Source of the DNA: Ruminococcus sp.
GTDB lineage: Bacteria; Bacillota; Clostridia; Oscillospirales; Ruminococcaceae
NCBI GenBank assembly: GCA_015066785.1
Contig: SVNT01000003.1
Span: 62,001-126,000, forward strand
Length of the DNA: 64,000 nt
Reading direction: 5' to 3'
Both the position numbers and the translations under genes were made by a program. The notes beneath the pieces were generated by a model, which did no database searches, had not been told where the DNA came from, and was given only the letters and a program-made list of their open reading frames with translations. This document shows, piece after piece, positions 29,780-39,311 of this stretch; positions within the stretch are counted from its first letter, which is position 1; each line of letters begins with the position of its first letter.

Positions 29780-30763
29780 TCAAGTGTTTTTTTGTCCGTT
29801 TATTCTTTTGAGCTGTCTTACGTCAGTGCCCGAAAATCTCAGGCAGTCGTACATCGTGAAAAGTCTTGATACAATTCTGTCGTTGTAGCGTGACTGTATC
29901 TCCTCACGGGATATGTTCGAGCTGATTATCGTCGGAAGTCCACGGTTAAGGCGTGTGTTGATTATGTTGTAGATTGTCGAAACGTAGAATGAATTTTCAG
30001 GCTCTGAACCGAGGTCGTCAAGTACGAGCAGGTCAACTTCAAGCAGTGTGGAGAGCGTATCCCCGTCGGAACGGCCGTAATGCTCCCTGTTTATTGCGTT
30101 CAGGTAGTTGATTATCGAGTCGTATGCTACCGTGTAACCCTTTTCGAGCACTGTTTTTGCAATCGAAAGAGAAAGGTGTGTTTTGCCTAATCCGGGGTTT
30201 CCGAGCATAAATATGTTTGCGGAGTTTATGCTGAAATTCTCCGCATATCTTATGCAGTAATCACGGATTTTTGTCATCGTGTCACGCCATTGTGGGTTCT
30301 GTGCGTTGTCGTAATATGAAAGGTCAAAGGTATCAAAACTGCAAAGGTTAATCTGTGAGTTTGAGTTGAGTTTTTCGACTGTAAGTTTTTCTATCAGCTT
30401 TGTAAGGCACGAGCATTTTTCACCGTTGACAAATCCCGTGTCGGAGCATACGGTGCAGGTGAATTTCGGCTCGAAGTAATCCGCCTCGTAGCCGTTCTGT
30501 ACCAGCAAATCCGTGAGGAGCCTCTGACCTTCGAGGTTGGTCTGCTTTATCTTTTCAAGGCCTTCTTCGAAATTTCCGTTGTGGGAAACTATCAGCTTTG
30601 CTATTTCACAGCTGGTCTGTGCAAGCTGTGTGTTAAGCTCGGCAATCTGCGGGATTTCACGCTCGATTTTTTCGGTGCGCAGAGTGGCGTCTGTCATCGC
30701 TTTCTGGCGACGGGCTTCGATTATACTCAGCGCTTTTCCGTATATGTTGTTTTCAGTGTTCAT
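29780..30763 (-). CDS. dnaI: DnaI/DnaC-like helicase loader
   Basis: AAA+ ATPase that loads the replicative helicase DnaB/DnaC. A helical N-terminal region is followed by a zinc cluster (CTVCSDTG then CSC) near residues 105-122. Walker A GNPGLGKTH lies near 192 and Walker B LLVLDDLG near 250, with a C-terminal RYNDRIVSRLF arginine region. The length of 327 residues fits DnaI. It lies 38 bases after the DnaD gene, giving the Firmicutes primosome pair. Confidence 0.9.
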   Translation of the reverse strand: MNTENNIYGKALSIIEARRQKAMTDATLRTEKIEREIPQIAELNTQLAQTSCEIAKLIVSHNGNFEEGLEKIKQTNLEGQRLLTDLLVQNGYEADYFEPKFTCTVCSDTGFVNGEKCSCLTKLIEKLTVEKLNSNSQINLCSFDTFDLSYYDNAQNPQWRDTMTKIRDYCIRYAENFSINSANIFMLGNPGLGKTHLSLSIAKTVLEKGYTVAYDSIINYLNAINREHYGRSDGDTLSTLLEVDLLVLDDLGSEPENSFYVSTIYNIINTRLNRGLPTIISSNISREEIQSRYNDRIVSRLFTMYDCLRFSGTDVRQLKRINGQKNT

Positions 30764-30801
30764 TTTAATTCACCGCCGTAATAAAGGCGTTCCTTTCGGT
30801 T

Positions 30802-31764
30802 TTATGTATCGGATGAGGAAGTATTCAGCGCAAGGTTTTCGAGCATATCGAAGTCGTATACAGGCTTGTCTGAATTATCCGTCTTTGTGGGATTTGTTTC
30901 GTTTTCTGCGGCGGCTCTGTCGGTGATGCCCTTTTCCGCCCAGTTTATAAGAATTTTATTCAGGTACGCCAGAGATAATTTCCCCGTAGCGTCGATAGTC
31001 TTGTCGTATGCGTATTCGATTAATCCGAGATTGTAATTCTTTTCGTACCATTCGCCGATGTGTTTCTTTTCGCTTGTGGAAAGATTACGCCCGTTTATTC
31101 CGAGGATTGAACGGACTTTTCCCGTGAATGATGTCATTTCCGTAATTCTTGTGAATTCTGCCTCGGCACGTTCAATCGTGGTGATGTCCCTGTCTGCCCA
31201 GTCACCTGCAACCTTGTCCATATAGCTTGCCGTGAGCTTTCCGTGGATTTTGCAGAATTCCATCAGCATAATGATTATTTCGGTCGGCAGACCGATATAA
31301 TCGTGTATCCATATAAGCGAGCGGTGGTCGGTGTGCGTCAGCACCCTGCCGTAACATTCCTCCGCTTTTGAGAAAAGGAATTTTATATCCTCGTTGGTTG
31401 ATATTCTCTCGGCAATCTCTTTCGGCGTGAGTTCTTTTTCGGGGCGTCTTACGGTTGTCGGTCTGCTTTCCTTCACAGGCTCGGCTGTAACGGGGGCGGT
31501 GACCGTCGGCTGTACCGCAACAGCTTTCCCGTCGGTGAGAACGCCTGCGTTTTTCCAGAAGATAAGAGCCTCCTCGGTCATTTCTTCGGAAATGCCCAGT
31601 TCAGCGGAAATCTCAGGGATTGTATATGTACGGTCGTTGTGGTACGCTATGAAAAGCAGGACTTTTATCGCATTGCCGCTTGCCAGCCTGAGATAATTTT
31701 CAGCAACCGATGACGGTATTGCGAATATTTTCATCCACTGGTCAGGGGAAAAAGCATAATTCAA
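30802..31764 (-). CDS. DnaD domain primosome protein
   Basis: A 320-residue DnaD-family protein. An N-terminal winged-helix region (YTIPEISAELGISEEM) is followed by a charged linker and two DnaB_2/DnaD C-terminal domains. Each carries a YxxxxxDW/NW-type end: MDKVAGDWADRDI near 200 and LNKILINWAEKGI near 290. The start is TTG, 7 bases after GGAGGTG. With DnaI it should load the helicase at the origin and at restart sites. Two DnaD domains in tandem are common in Clostridia. Confidence 0.9.
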   Translation of the reverse strand: MNYAFSPDQWMKIFAIPSSVAENYLRLASGNAIKVLLFIAYHNDRTYTIPEISAELGISEEMTEEALIFWKNAGVLTDGKAVAVQPTVTAPVTAEPVKESRPTTVRRPEKELTPKEIAERISTNEDIKFLFSKAEECYGRVLTHTDHRSLIWIHDYIGLPTEIIIMLMEFCKIHGKLTASYMDKVAGDWADRDITTIERAEAEFTRITEMTSFTGKVRSILGINGRNLSTSEKKHIGEWYEKNYNLGLIEYAYDKTIDATGKLSLAYLNKILINWAEKGITDRAAAENETNPTKTDNSDKPVYDFDMLENLALNTSSSDT

Positions 31765-31819
31765 ACCCTGTCACCTCCGAAAAAACAGATTTACAGCCTT
31801 ATGAAGACGCTGTAAAAGT

Positions 31820-31849
31820 ATTATATCATATTTTCGGTGGAAATAACAA
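31820..31849 (-). promoter_or_regulatory. Promoter for the dnaD-dnaI pair
   Basis: On the minus strand, TTGTTA (31844-31849), an 18-base spacer and TATAAT (31820-31825). Confidence 0.5.
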
Positions 31850-31895
31850 CAGTTTTTGAAAAAATCTCAAAGAAGAATTAACAACGAAAAATAGC

Positions 31896-31924
31896 TTGCA
31901 AAAAATCGGGTTTTATTATATAAT
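31896..31924 (+). promoter_or_regulatory. Promoter for the lipoprotein gene upstream of lon
   Basis: TTGCAA (31896-31901), a 17-base spacer and TATAAT (31919-31924). Confidence 0.6.
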
Positions 31925-32001
31925 ATTATAACATAGTGACATCTTGAAAGTTTTGCGGCATTACGTTGAAAAAAGTCGTGATTTTATGATGAGGAGATTT
32001 T

Positions 32002-32550
32002 ATGAATTCTGAAATAAAGCAAGCAGCACTGATTATGACTGCGATTACAGTTTTTTCGGTGTTTACAGCCTGCGGAAGTGATAATTTCGCACAGCCCGAA
32101 GAAACTACAACCGTTCCCGTAACACAGCAGGTGGCCTCAACGGACGAAACTGTCGCTGAAACAACTGCATTTTCACGAAAAGACGACATAGTGTTCATAC
32201 TCGATTCGCTCAAGGCGTATACACCTGGTACGGCAGGCTCGTCGCTCAAGCTCTGCACGGCGGCGTTTCCTATGATTGATTTTTCGCAGGAATATGACGC
32301 GGCAGACGCAGATTCCATATCTGCAACGGTTGGAGAGTATATGTCTTCGCTCACCGACGAAGAAAAAGCGCTTGTCAGAGAAACTATCGCAGAGGCTGAA
32401 AGAGACATTGCAGATACTCTTTTCAGCGAAGGATTTGACGCTATAAAGCCACGGCTTGACGATGCGGGAAATCCGAACAGATACACAGAATACGACAAAG
32501 AAAAATACGACGGATTTATGGCTGTTTTTAAAGCAGCAGTCGGGGAATAG
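32002..32550 (+). CDS. Small putative lipoprotein
   Basis: A 182-residue exported protein of unknown function. A signal peptide ends in the lipobox FTAC, so Cys28 should carry the lipid anchor. A Thr/Glu-rich linker (about 33-60) follows, then a helical domain that includes MSSLTDEEKALVRETIAEAE. GAGGAG precedes the ATG. It sits 49 bases upstream of lon but probably has its own promoter. Confidence 0.78.
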   Translation: MNSEIKQAALIMTAITVFSVFTACGSDNFAQPEETTTVPVTQQVASTDETVAETTAFSRKDDIVFILDSLKAYTPGTAGSSLKLCTAAFPMIDFSQEYDAADADSISATVGEYMSSLTDEEKALVRETIAEAERDIADTLFSEGFDAIKPRLDDAGNPNRYTEYDKEKYDGFMAVFKAAVGE

Positions 32551-32599
32551 ATGACACAATCCCCCGAAATATGATTTCACAGGTCTGGAAGGTGATAAT

Positions 32600-35020
32600 A
32601 TGAATAACACAGATAACGCAAAGGTTCAGATAAAGTCAAATTGCATTATGCCTGCGCTCGCAATGCGTGGACTCGTTGTTTTCCCGAAAATCGTAATGCA
32701 TTTTGATGTTGCGAGAGACCGCTCTACCGAGGCTCTCCGTGCGGCACTTGCCGTTGACAGAAAGATTTTCCTTGTAACACAGAAGGATGTTCTCGTGGAA
32801 AATCCCGAGCAGAATGACCTCTATAAAATCGGCGTTGTTGCGGAAATCCGACAGCTCCTCAAAACTCCCGACGGAGTGACGAGGGTACTTGTCGAAGGTC
32901 TTTACAAGGCACGCCTTGTCGACATTCTCCAGCGTGAGCCGTATATGATTGCCGAAACGAAGAGAATACCCGTTCCTAAATCAGAAAAAATCGACGAAAC
33001 CGAACTTGCCGCACTTATGCGCTCGGTGAAGGATATTTTTGAGCAGTACAGCTTCAATATGCCCAGAATGCCGAAGGAACTCGTATCGTCGGTACTCAAC
33101 GAAAAAGACCCCAACAAGCTGTTTGAGAATATAGTTTTCAATGTTTCTCTTCCTGCGGAGGAAAAACAGCAGCTCCTTGAGGCGAAGAATATTATGGAGA
33201 GGCTGAGTCTCATCATCGTTCTCCTCTCGAAAGAGGCGGAGGTTCTCGACCTTGAACAGCAGATTCAGGAGCAACTCCGTGACCATCTCGACAAAAACCA
33301 GCGTGAGTTCTATCTCCGTGAGCAGATGAAGGTTATTTCAAGCCAGCTCGGTGATGACGACGATACGCAGAGCGAGGTATATAACTATCTCAGCAAGATA
33401 GAGGCACTCAATCTTCCCGAAGAAGTTAGCGAAAAACTCACAAGGGAAACAGACAGACTTCTCAAGATGTCTGCATCCTCGCAGGAGGCTTTTGTGGTAA
33501 GAAACTATCTCGACACCGTGCTTGAACTTCCGTGGAACACAACCACAAAGGAAAAGGCGGATACAAAGAAGGCAAAGAGCGTTCTTGACAAGGACCATTA
33601 CGGACTCAAGAAGGTCAAGGAAAGAATACTCGAAACCATAGCGGTAAGAGAGCTTACTCCCGACCTCAAGGGACAGATTATCTGTCTTGTAGGCCCTCCC
33701 GGAGTGGGTAAGACATCCATCGGCCGCTCTATCGCCAAATCCCTCGGAAGAAAATATGCCCGTATCTCTCTCGGCGGCGTCAAGGATGAATCCGACATCA
33801 GAGGTCACAGAAAGACATATATCGGTGCTATGCCGGGAAGAATAATGAATGCAATGAAGCTTGCAGGTTCGAACAATCCGCTTATACTTCTCGACGAAAT
33901 CGACAAGATGAGCAACGATTTCCGTGGCGACCCGTCCTCAGCAATGCTTGAGGTCCTCGACAGCGAGCAGAACTGCGAATTCCGTGACCACTTCATCGAA
34001 GTGCCGTTCGATTTGAGCAAGGTAATGTTCATCACAACCGCAAATACGACATCTACGATTGCGGCGCCCCTCCTCGACAGAATGGAGGTTATTGAGCTTA
34101 CCAGCTATACCCGTGAAGAAAAATTCCACATTGCAAAGGAACATCTCATATCCAAACAGCAGAAGAAAAACGGAATAAAGCCGTCGCAGATGAGAATTTC
34201 CGACGACGCTGTTTACCTTCTCATTGACGGATATACAAAAGAGGCAGGCGTTCGTACGCTTGAAAGACAGATTTCCTCTCTCTGCCGAAAGTGCGCAAAG
34301 GAAATCGTAGAAACCAAGAAAAAGCGTGTGACTTTCACGGCTGATAATATCGAAAAATACCTCGGCGCAAGAAAATATCTTGACGACGAGTATTCCAAGA
34401 AGAACGAAGTCGGCGTTGTCAACGGTCTTGCGTGGACATCGGTCGGAGGGGTTATAATGCCTCTCGAAGTACTTGTTCTTGACGGAAAGGGCACTGTACA
34501 GCTTACAGGCTCGCTCGGTGATGTCATGAAGGAAAGTGCCGCAATAGCTGTGAGCTATGTCCGTTCCGTTGCGGAAAAGTACGGAATACCAAAGGACTTC
34601 CACAAGAAGAATGACATTCATGTTCATGCACCCGAAGGCGCAGTTCCGAAGGACGGCCCTTCAGCGGGAGTGACGCTTGTAACAGCCCTCGTGTCCGCAC
34701 TTTCGGGAATACCCGTGAGAAGTGATGTTGCCATGACGGGAGAGATTACTCTCCACGGAAACGTACTTCCCATAGGCGGTCTGCGTGAAAAGACAATGGC
34801 GGCATACAAGGCGGGAATGAAGACGGTTATCGTTCCGATGAAGAACAAGGGCGATATGGACGAAATCGACGATGTAGTCAAGAATTCGATGGAGTTTGTA
34901 TTTGCCGAAAATCTCGAAACCGTGCTTGCAACCGCACTTGCGGGAAAGCCAAAGCCTGCGGCGAAGAAGAAAACGACAAAAAGCACTTCATCAAAGAAGA
35001 AAGCTACAAAGACGGAGTAA
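32600..35020 (+). CDS. lon: ATP-dependent protease Lon
   Basis: Cytoplasmic AAA+ serine protease that degrades damaged and regulatory proteins. The N-terminal substrate domain (about 1-210) begins with LPALAMRG-type sequence (here MPALAMRGLVVFPK). Walker A GPPGVGKTSIG lies near 365 and Walker B LILLDEIDKM near 430. The protease domain has its nucleophile Ser in PKDGPSAGVT and the partner Lys in [16 protein letters not shown]. The 806-residue length is normal, with a Lys/Thr/Ser-rich tail of about 25 residues. GAAGGTGAT precedes the ATG. It is followed by ysxC, as in many Firmicutes. Confidence 0.98.
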   Translation: MNNTDNAKVQIKSNCIMPALAMRGLVVFPKIVMHFDVARDRSTEALRAALAVDRKIFLVTQKDVLVENPEQNDLYKIGVVAEIRQLLKTPDGVTRVLVEGLYKARLVDILQREPYMIAETKRIPVPKSEKIDETELAALMRSVKDIFEQYSFNMPRMPKELVSSVLNEKDPNKLFENIVFNVSLPAEEKQQLLEAKNIMERLSLIIVLLSKEAEVLDLEQQIQEQLRDHLDKNQREFYLREQMKVISSQLGDDDDTQSEVYNYLSKIEALNLPEEVSEKLTRETDRLLKMSASSQEAFVVRNYLDTVLELPWNTTTKEKADTKKAKSVLDKDHYGLKKVKERILETIAVRELTPDLKGQIICLVGPPGVGKTSIGRSIAKSLGRKYARISLGGVKDESDIRGHRKTYIGAMPGRIMNAMKLAGSNNPLILLDEIDKMSNDFRGDPSSAMLEVLDSEQNCEFRDHFIEVPFDLSKVMFITTANTTSTIAAPLLDRMEVIELTSYTREEKFHIAKEHLISKQQKKNGIKPSQMRISDDAVYLLIDGYTKEAGVRTLERQISSLCRKCAKEIVETKKKRVTFTADNIEKYLGARKYLDDEYSKKNEVGVVNGLAWTSVGGVIMPLEVLVLDGKGTVQLTGSLGDVMKESAAIAVSYVRSVAEKYGIPKDFHKKNDIHVHAPEGAVPKDGPSAGVTLVTALVSALSGIPVRSDVAMTGEITLHGNVLPIGGLREKTMAAYKAGMKTVIVPMKNKGDMDEIDDVVKNSMEFVFAENLETVLATALAGKPKPAAKKKTTKSTSSKKKATKTE

Positions 35021-35023
35021 TAT

Positions 35024-35611
35024 ATGAACTTTAACAAAGCAGAGTTCTTTCGTTCCTACGGGGAGTTTAAGCAGCTTCCCGCACCCGAAAGAATGGAAAT
35101 CGCTTTTGCGGGGCGTTCCAATGTGGGAAAGTCCTCGCTGATAAATAAAATCTTCAACAGAAAATCTCTGGCGAGAGTATCATCGGTACCGGGAAAAACC
35201 GCCACGATAAATTTCTATTCGCTGGAGAATATATTTATAGTCGACCTGCCGGGTTACGGCTATGCAAAGGTTGCAAAGTCCGAAAAAGCCCGCTGGTCAG
35301 GTCTTATCGACGGATATTTCAACGCCGACAGAGACCTTGTGCTCACATTTCTTCTGGTGGATATGCGTCATCCGCCGTCGAAGGACGACCTTATGATGAT
35401 GGATTTCCTCATTGAAACCGAGCAGCCTTTTGTAATCGTGCTGACAAAGGCGGATAAATTATCGAAAAAGCAACGGGCGGAAAGGCTCGCCGCATTTGAA
35501 ACCGAAATCCCCTGCGAAGATGTCACGAAGATTGAATTTTCTTCGGTGACGGGCGAGGGTGTTGAGGAAATCCGCATGATTATAGAGGAATTATCACAAT
35601 CGGAGGAATAA
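35024..35611 (+). CDS. ysxC: Ribosome biogenesis GTP-binding protein
   Basis: EngB/YsxC GTPase needed for late assembly of the 50S subunit. G1 is GRSNVGKSS, the G2 region is PGKTATINFY, G3 is DLPGYGYAKV, G4 is TKADK and G5 is SSVTGEG. At 195 residues it matches the family. The start lies 3 bases after the lon stop, the classical lon-ysxC arrangement. lysA follows 3 bases later. Confidence 0.97.
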   Translation: MNFNKAEFFRSYGEFKQLPAPERMEIAFAGRSNVGKSSLINKIFNRKSLARVSSVPGKTATINFYSLENIFIVDLPGYGYAKVAKSEKARWSGLIDGYFNADRDLVLTFLLVDMRHPPSKDDLMMMDFLIETEQPFVIVLTKADKLSKKQRAERLAAFETEIPCEDVTKIEFSSVTGEGVEEIRMIIEELSQSEE

Positions 35612-35614
35612 ACA

Positions 35615-36910
35615 ATGCTGACAGACAATCTGACAATCAACGAAAACGGCCACCTTCTTATAGGCGGCGTCGATACAATAACTCTCGCAAAGGAATGCGG
35701 TACACCCGCCTATGTTATGGACGAGGGCGTCATCCGTGAAAACTGCCGCAGGTTCAAGAAGTCGATAGACGAATACTACGACGGAAAAGGTCTTGTATGC
35801 TACGCAAACAAGGTGTTCTGCTGTAAGGCTATGTGCAATATCATGCGTGAAGAGGGAATGGGCCTCGACGTCGTTTCTTCGGGAGAGCTTTACACTGCGA
35901 TAAGCACAGGTTTCCCGACGGACAAGATATGCTTCCACGGAAACAACAAGACGAAGGATGAAATCACATTCGCACTTTCTCACGGCGTCGGAAGAATTAT
36001 CGTGGATAACTTCGAGGAGCTTGAAAGACTTGATAAAATCGCAGGAAAGCTCCACAAGAAAGCAAATATCATGTTCCGTGTAAAGCCCGGAATAGACGCA
36101 CACACCCACAGCTTTGTACAGACAGGGCAGATAGACAGCAAGTTCGGCGTTGCCCTTGAAACAGGCGAGGCTTTCGAAATCATAAAGAAGGCAATAACTA
36201 TGGAAAATGTTGTCCTTAAGGGCGTACATTGCCATATCGGTTCCCAGATTTTCGACATTTCTCCGTTCGAACTTGCCGCAAAGGTTATGCTCGGTCTTAT
36301 CGCAAAGGTGAGGGATGAACTCGGTTATACAATCGAAGAACTCAACCTCGGCGGAGGGTTCGGTATAAAGTATCTTGAGGAGGATAATCCTCCCGAGTAT
36401 GATGAGTATATGAAGAGGGTTGCGGCTACGGTAAACAAAACCTGCGAGGAATATTCTCTCGACAGACCGTTTATCTACATTGAACCGGGCCGTTCAATCG
36501 CAGGCCCTGCGGGAATTACTCTCTATACAGTAGGAAGCGTAAAGGAAATCCCGAATGTGCGCACCTATGTAGCTGTTGACGGCGGAATGGCTGACAACCC
36601 GAGATATGCGCTCTACCAGTCGGAATACACGGCGGTTGTTGCAAACAAGGCGGACAAGCCGAAGGACGCAGTTGTTACCCTTGCGGGAAGATGTTGCGAA
36701 AGCGGAGATTTGGTAGGAGAAAATATGCCCCTCCAGACACCCGAGGAAGGCGATGTCATCGCAGTTCTCGCAACGGGTGCATATAACTATTCAATGTCCT
36801 CAAATTACAACAGACTTCCGAAGCCGCCCGTAATTATGGTCAATAACGGCAACGCTAAAATTGTCGTAAAACGTGAAACACTCGATGATGTTATCAGAAA
36901 TGATTTATAA
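35615..36910 (+). CDS. lysA: Diaminopimelate decarboxylase
   Basis: PLP enzyme that makes lysine from meso-diaminopimelate, the last step of the pathway begun by asd-dapA-dapB. The PLP Lys is in CYANKVFCC. Other motifs are HCHIGSQIFD, LNLGGGFGIKY, YIEPGRSIAGPAG and GRCCESGDL, which carries the active-site Cys from the second subunit. The 431-residue length is typical. CGGAGGA precedes the ATG. It has no lysine riboswitch of its own here and is likely read with lon-ysxC. Confidence 0.97.
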   Translation: MLTDNLTINENGHLLIGGVDTITLAKECGTPAYVMDEGVIRENCRRFKKSIDEYYDGKGLVCYANKVFCCKAMCNIMREEGMGLDVVSSGELYTAISTGFPTDKICFHGNNKTKDEITFALSHGVGRIIVDNFEELERLDKIAGKLHKKANIMFRVKPGIDAHTHSFVQTGQIDSKFGVALETGEAFEIIKKAITMENVVLKGVHCHIGSQIFDISPFELAAKVMLGLIAKVRDELGYTIEELNLGGGFGIKYLEEDNPPEYDEYMKRVAATVNKTCEEYSLDRPFIYIEPGRSIAGPAGITLYTVGSVKEIPNVRTYVAVDGGMADNPRYALYQSEYTAVVANKADKPKDAVVTLAGRCCESGDLVGENMPLQTPEEGDVIAVLATGAYNYSMSSNYNRLPKPPVIMVNNGNAKIVVKRETLDDVIRNDL

Positions 36911-36988
36911 TGGGTATTTACTTTTTTAATTTAATATGGTAAACTATGATTATACAGGTTTCGATTATTGACTGAAAGAGGTGCTATT

Positions 36989-37291
36989 ATGGATAAATTG
37001 AAGGGAAAGAATATGGACGATTTGTTCGAGGCTATTCTTTGTCTTGAAAATGTTGACGAGTGCTATAAGTTTTTTGAGGATTTATGCACCGTGCAGGAGC
37101 TCAAAGCGATTTCCCAGCGTTTACAGGTTGCAAAGAAGCTCCACGCAAAGCAGGTTTACAGCAATATTGTCAGCGAAACAGGGGCGTCAACGGCGACAAT
37201 CAGCCGTGTAAAGCGTTCGCTTGAATATGGCTCTGAAGGCTATGACATTGTATTTGAAAGACTTGCTAAAAAAGGATTAATGTATGAATAA
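36989..37291 (+). CDS. YerC/YecD family TrpR-like regulator
   Basis: A 100-residue helix-turn-helix protein of the Firmicutes YerC family, related to the TrpR fold. It has LCTVQELKAISQRLQVAKKL and the recognition helix region GASTATISRVKRSLEYG. The ATG at 36989 is chosen because AGAGGTG lies just upstream, whereas the TTG at 36968 precedes it. Its 3' end overlaps the methyltransferase by 8 bases. A plausible promoter (TTTACT, 17 bases, TAAACT at 36917-36945) lies upstream. Confidence 0.9.
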   Translation: MDKLKGKNMDDLFEAILCLENVDECYKFFEDLCTVQELKAISQRLQVAKKLHAKQVYSNIVSETGASTATISRVKRSLEYGSEGYDIVFERLAKKGLMYE

Positions 37292-38033
37292 TTATTCAAG
37301 ATTTGCTCAGTATTACGATTTGCTCACGGGAAATATAGATTATAATGCCCGTGCGGATTATTTTGACAGCATTGTTGAGAAATTCGGCGGTGTAAGGGGA
37401 ATACTCCTCGACCTCGGTTGTGGGACAGGCTCTCTTACTGAATGTATGGCGAGAAAGGGCTATGATGTCCTCGGGATAGATATTTCTCAGGAGATGCTCA
37501 CGGTTGCCCTTGACAAGAAGTTCGAAAGTGACCTCCCGATACAGTATCTTCATCAGGATATGCGTAAAATTGACCTTTACGGCACGGTTGATGTTACGGT
37601 CTGCGCACTTGACGCACTCAACCATATTGATGACGGTCTTGACGGAATTGACAAGACTTTCGAAAGGGTATCGCTTTTCACAAACCCTGACGGGCTCTTT
37701 ATTTTCGATATGAACACAATCTATAAGCACAAGAATATTATTGCGGACAATACTTTTGTGTACGATATGGATGATGTGTACTGCGTGTGGCAGAATACAT
37801 ACAAGAAGAAAAATAATGAAATAGAAATTGAGCTTGATTTTTTCGAGAAAAACGGGAATGTTTATTATAGAAGCGAAGAGAGTTTTTCTGAATTTGCCTA
37901 TGATGAGAACGACATAGACGCACTTCTCGAAAAGCACGGATTTAAAATCGAGGCTCATTATGATTACGACAGCTTTGACGCACCTCACAAAAAGAGCGAG
38001 AAGGTCATTTTTGTCGCACGAAAGGTTAAGTAG
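37284..38033 (+). CDS. Class I SAM-dependent methyltransferase
   Basis: A 249-residue methyltransferase with the SAM-binding motif LLDLGCGTGSLTE near residue 42, acidic GIDIS after the second strand and VCALDALNHI as the fourth motif. An N-terminal YYDLLTGNIDY is typical of a family often found beside yerC in Clostridia. The substrate is unknown. It overlaps the regulator gene by 8 bases and lies 5 bases before hslO. Confidence 0.88.
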   Translation: MNNYSRFAQYYDLLTGNIDYNARADYFDSIVEKFGGVRGILLDLGCGTGSLTECMARKGYDVLGIDISQEMLTVALDKKFESDLPIQYLHQDMRKIDLYGTVDVTVCALDALNHIDDGLDGIDKTFERVSLFTNPDGLFIFDMNTIYKHKNIIADNTFVYDMDDVYCVWQNTYKKKNNEIEIELDFFEKNGNVYYRSEESFSEFAYDENDIDALLEKHGFKIEAHYDYDSFDAPHKKSEKVIFVARKVK

Positions 38034-38038
38034 ACTTT

Positions 38039-38911
38039 ATGGGAAAGATAGTTCGCTCGATTTCGGAGGATGCATCTGTTGTTGCAACGGTGTTTGACGC
38101 AAAGGATGTTGTCGGAGAAATAGAGAAAATTCACCAGCCCAGCGCAGTGGTTACTGCGGCACTCGGAAGACTTTCCATCGCCGCAAGCCTTATCGGCATC
38201 GGGCTGAAAAACAACGATGATACAGTTACCGTCAGAATGAACGGCAACGGCCCCTGTGGCACGCTTATTGCGGTTGCCGACAGCAGAGGAAATGTCAAGT
38301 CCTACGTAGGAAATCCTGTTGTTGAAATTCCGCTCAACCAGTATGGCAAGCTCGATGTAAAGGGCGCAGTCGGTACAGACGGAACTCTCACGGTCATAAA
38401 AGATCTGGGGCTTAAAGAGCCTTACACGGGGCAGATACCGATAGTTTCGGGCGAAATAGCCGAGGATATTGCTGCGTATTTTGCAACAAGCGAGCAGATA
38501 CCGACAGTGTGCGGTCTTGGCGTGCTTGTGAATCCCGACCTTACGGTTGCGGCTGCGGGAGGGTACCTGATACAGCTTCTGCCGTTTGCCCCTGACAGCG
38601 TAATCGACATCATCGAGGAGAATGTAAAGAAACTCCCGTCGGTGACAAAAATGTTCAGTGCAGGTATGACTGCGGAAGAAATTTCGCTGAAAGTGCTTGA
38701 CGGACTCAATCCGAATGTTCTGGATGAACTTTCTGCCGCATATAAATGTGATTGCAGCAAGGACAGAGTTGAACGGGCGCTTATCAGTATGGGTCGTGAC
38801 GAACTCAGGAGTATGGCGGAGGAGCAGGAAAACACGGAAGTTGCGTGTCATTTCTGCAATAAGAAGTACAATTTTACCTCTGAAGAAATTCTTGAGCTGT
38901 CAAAACGATAA
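38039..38911 (+). CDS. hslO: Redox-regulated chaperone Hsp33
   Basis: Holdase chaperone switched on by oxidative unfolding. The C-terminal redox switch has the four zinc-binding cysteines as CDC and CHFC, about 32 residues apart. The core carries ALGRLSIAASLIG and the conserved Gly-rich ADSRGNVKSYVGNP. The 290-residue length is typical. It is the last protein gene before the tRNA cluster. Confidence 0.97.
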   Translation: MGKIVRSISEDASVVATVFDAKDVVGEIEKIHQPSAVVTAALGRLSIAASLIGIGLKNNDDTVTVRMNGNGPCGTLIAVADSRGNVKSYVGNPVVEIPLNQYGKLDVKGAVGTDGTLTVIKDLGLKEPYTGQIPIVSGEIAEDIAAYFATSEQIPTVCGLGVLVNPDLTVAAAGGYLIQLLPFAPDSVIDIIEENVKKLPSVTKMFSAGMTAEEISLKVLDGLNPNVLDELSAAYKCDCSKDRVERALISMGRDELRSMAEEQENTEVACHFCNKKYNFTSEEILELSKR

Positions 38912-38927
38912 TTTTTTTGAAAAACTA

Positions 38928-38956
38928 TTGACAAGTCGGAAATTATACGGTATAAT
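38928..38956 (+). promoter_or_regulatory. Consensus promoter of the tRNA cluster
   Basis: Perfect TTGACA (38928-38933), a 17-base spacer and perfect TATAAT (38951-38956), about 30 bases before tRNA-Asp. This strength fits a stable-RNA promoter. Confidence 0.88.
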
Positions 38957-38985
38957 AAATATCGTCATTTGACGGCTTGTTATCT

Positions 38986-39062
38986 GGCCTGGTAGTTCAG
39001 TTGGTTAGAACGCCGCCCTGTCACGGCGGAGGTCGTGGGTTCGAGTCCCATCCAGGTCGCCA
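38986..39062 (+). tRNA. tRNA-Asp (GTC)
   Basis: Folds as a standard cloverleaf: acceptor GGCCTGG with CCAGGTC, anticodon loop CTGTCAC with GTC, T arm GTGGGTTCGAGTCCCAT, and an encoded CCA. The anticodon makes it a queuosine substrate for the queA/tgt products. Confidence 0.97.
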
Positions 39063-39067
39063 AGTTT

Positions 39068-39143
39068 GCCTCTGTAGCTCAGTCGGTAGAGCAGGGGACT
39101 GAAAATCCCCGTGTCATTGGTTCGATTCCGATCGGAGGCACCA
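39068..39143 (+). tRNA. tRNA-Phe (GAA)
   Basis: Cloverleaf with acceptor GCCTCTG and CGGAGGC, anticodon loop CTGAAAA with GAA, and an encoded CCA. It is 5 bases after tRNA-Asp. Confidence 0.97.
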
Positions 39144-39146
39144 AAT

Positions 39147-39222
39147 GCGGATTTAGCTCATCTGGTAGAGCGCCACCTTGCCAAGGTGGAGGTAGCGAGT
39201 TCGAGCCTCGTAATCCGCTCCA
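39147..39222 (+). tRNA. tRNA-Gly (GCC)
   Basis: Cloverleaf with acceptor GCGGATT and AATCCGC, anticodon loop TTGCCAA with GCC, and an encoded CCA. Confidence 0.97.
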
Positions 39223-39237
39223 TTTTCCCTTATATAC

Positions 39238-39311
39238 GGCGCTATAGCCAAGTGGTAAGGCGTGGGTCTGCAACACCCTGATCCCCGGTTCAAATCCGGG
39301 TGGCGCCTCCA
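39238..39311 (+). tRNA. tRNA-Cys (GCA)
   Basis: Cloverleaf with acceptor GGCGCTA and the partner TGGCGCC, anticodon loop CTGCAAC with GCA, and an encoded CCA. It is the last of the cluster and sits directly before the terminator and the accessory island. Confidence 0.96.

Noticed and set aside
30802-31764. DnaD/DnaI pair as prophage genes
   Set aside because: Base and codon use match the flanking chromosome and no other phage genes lie nearby.
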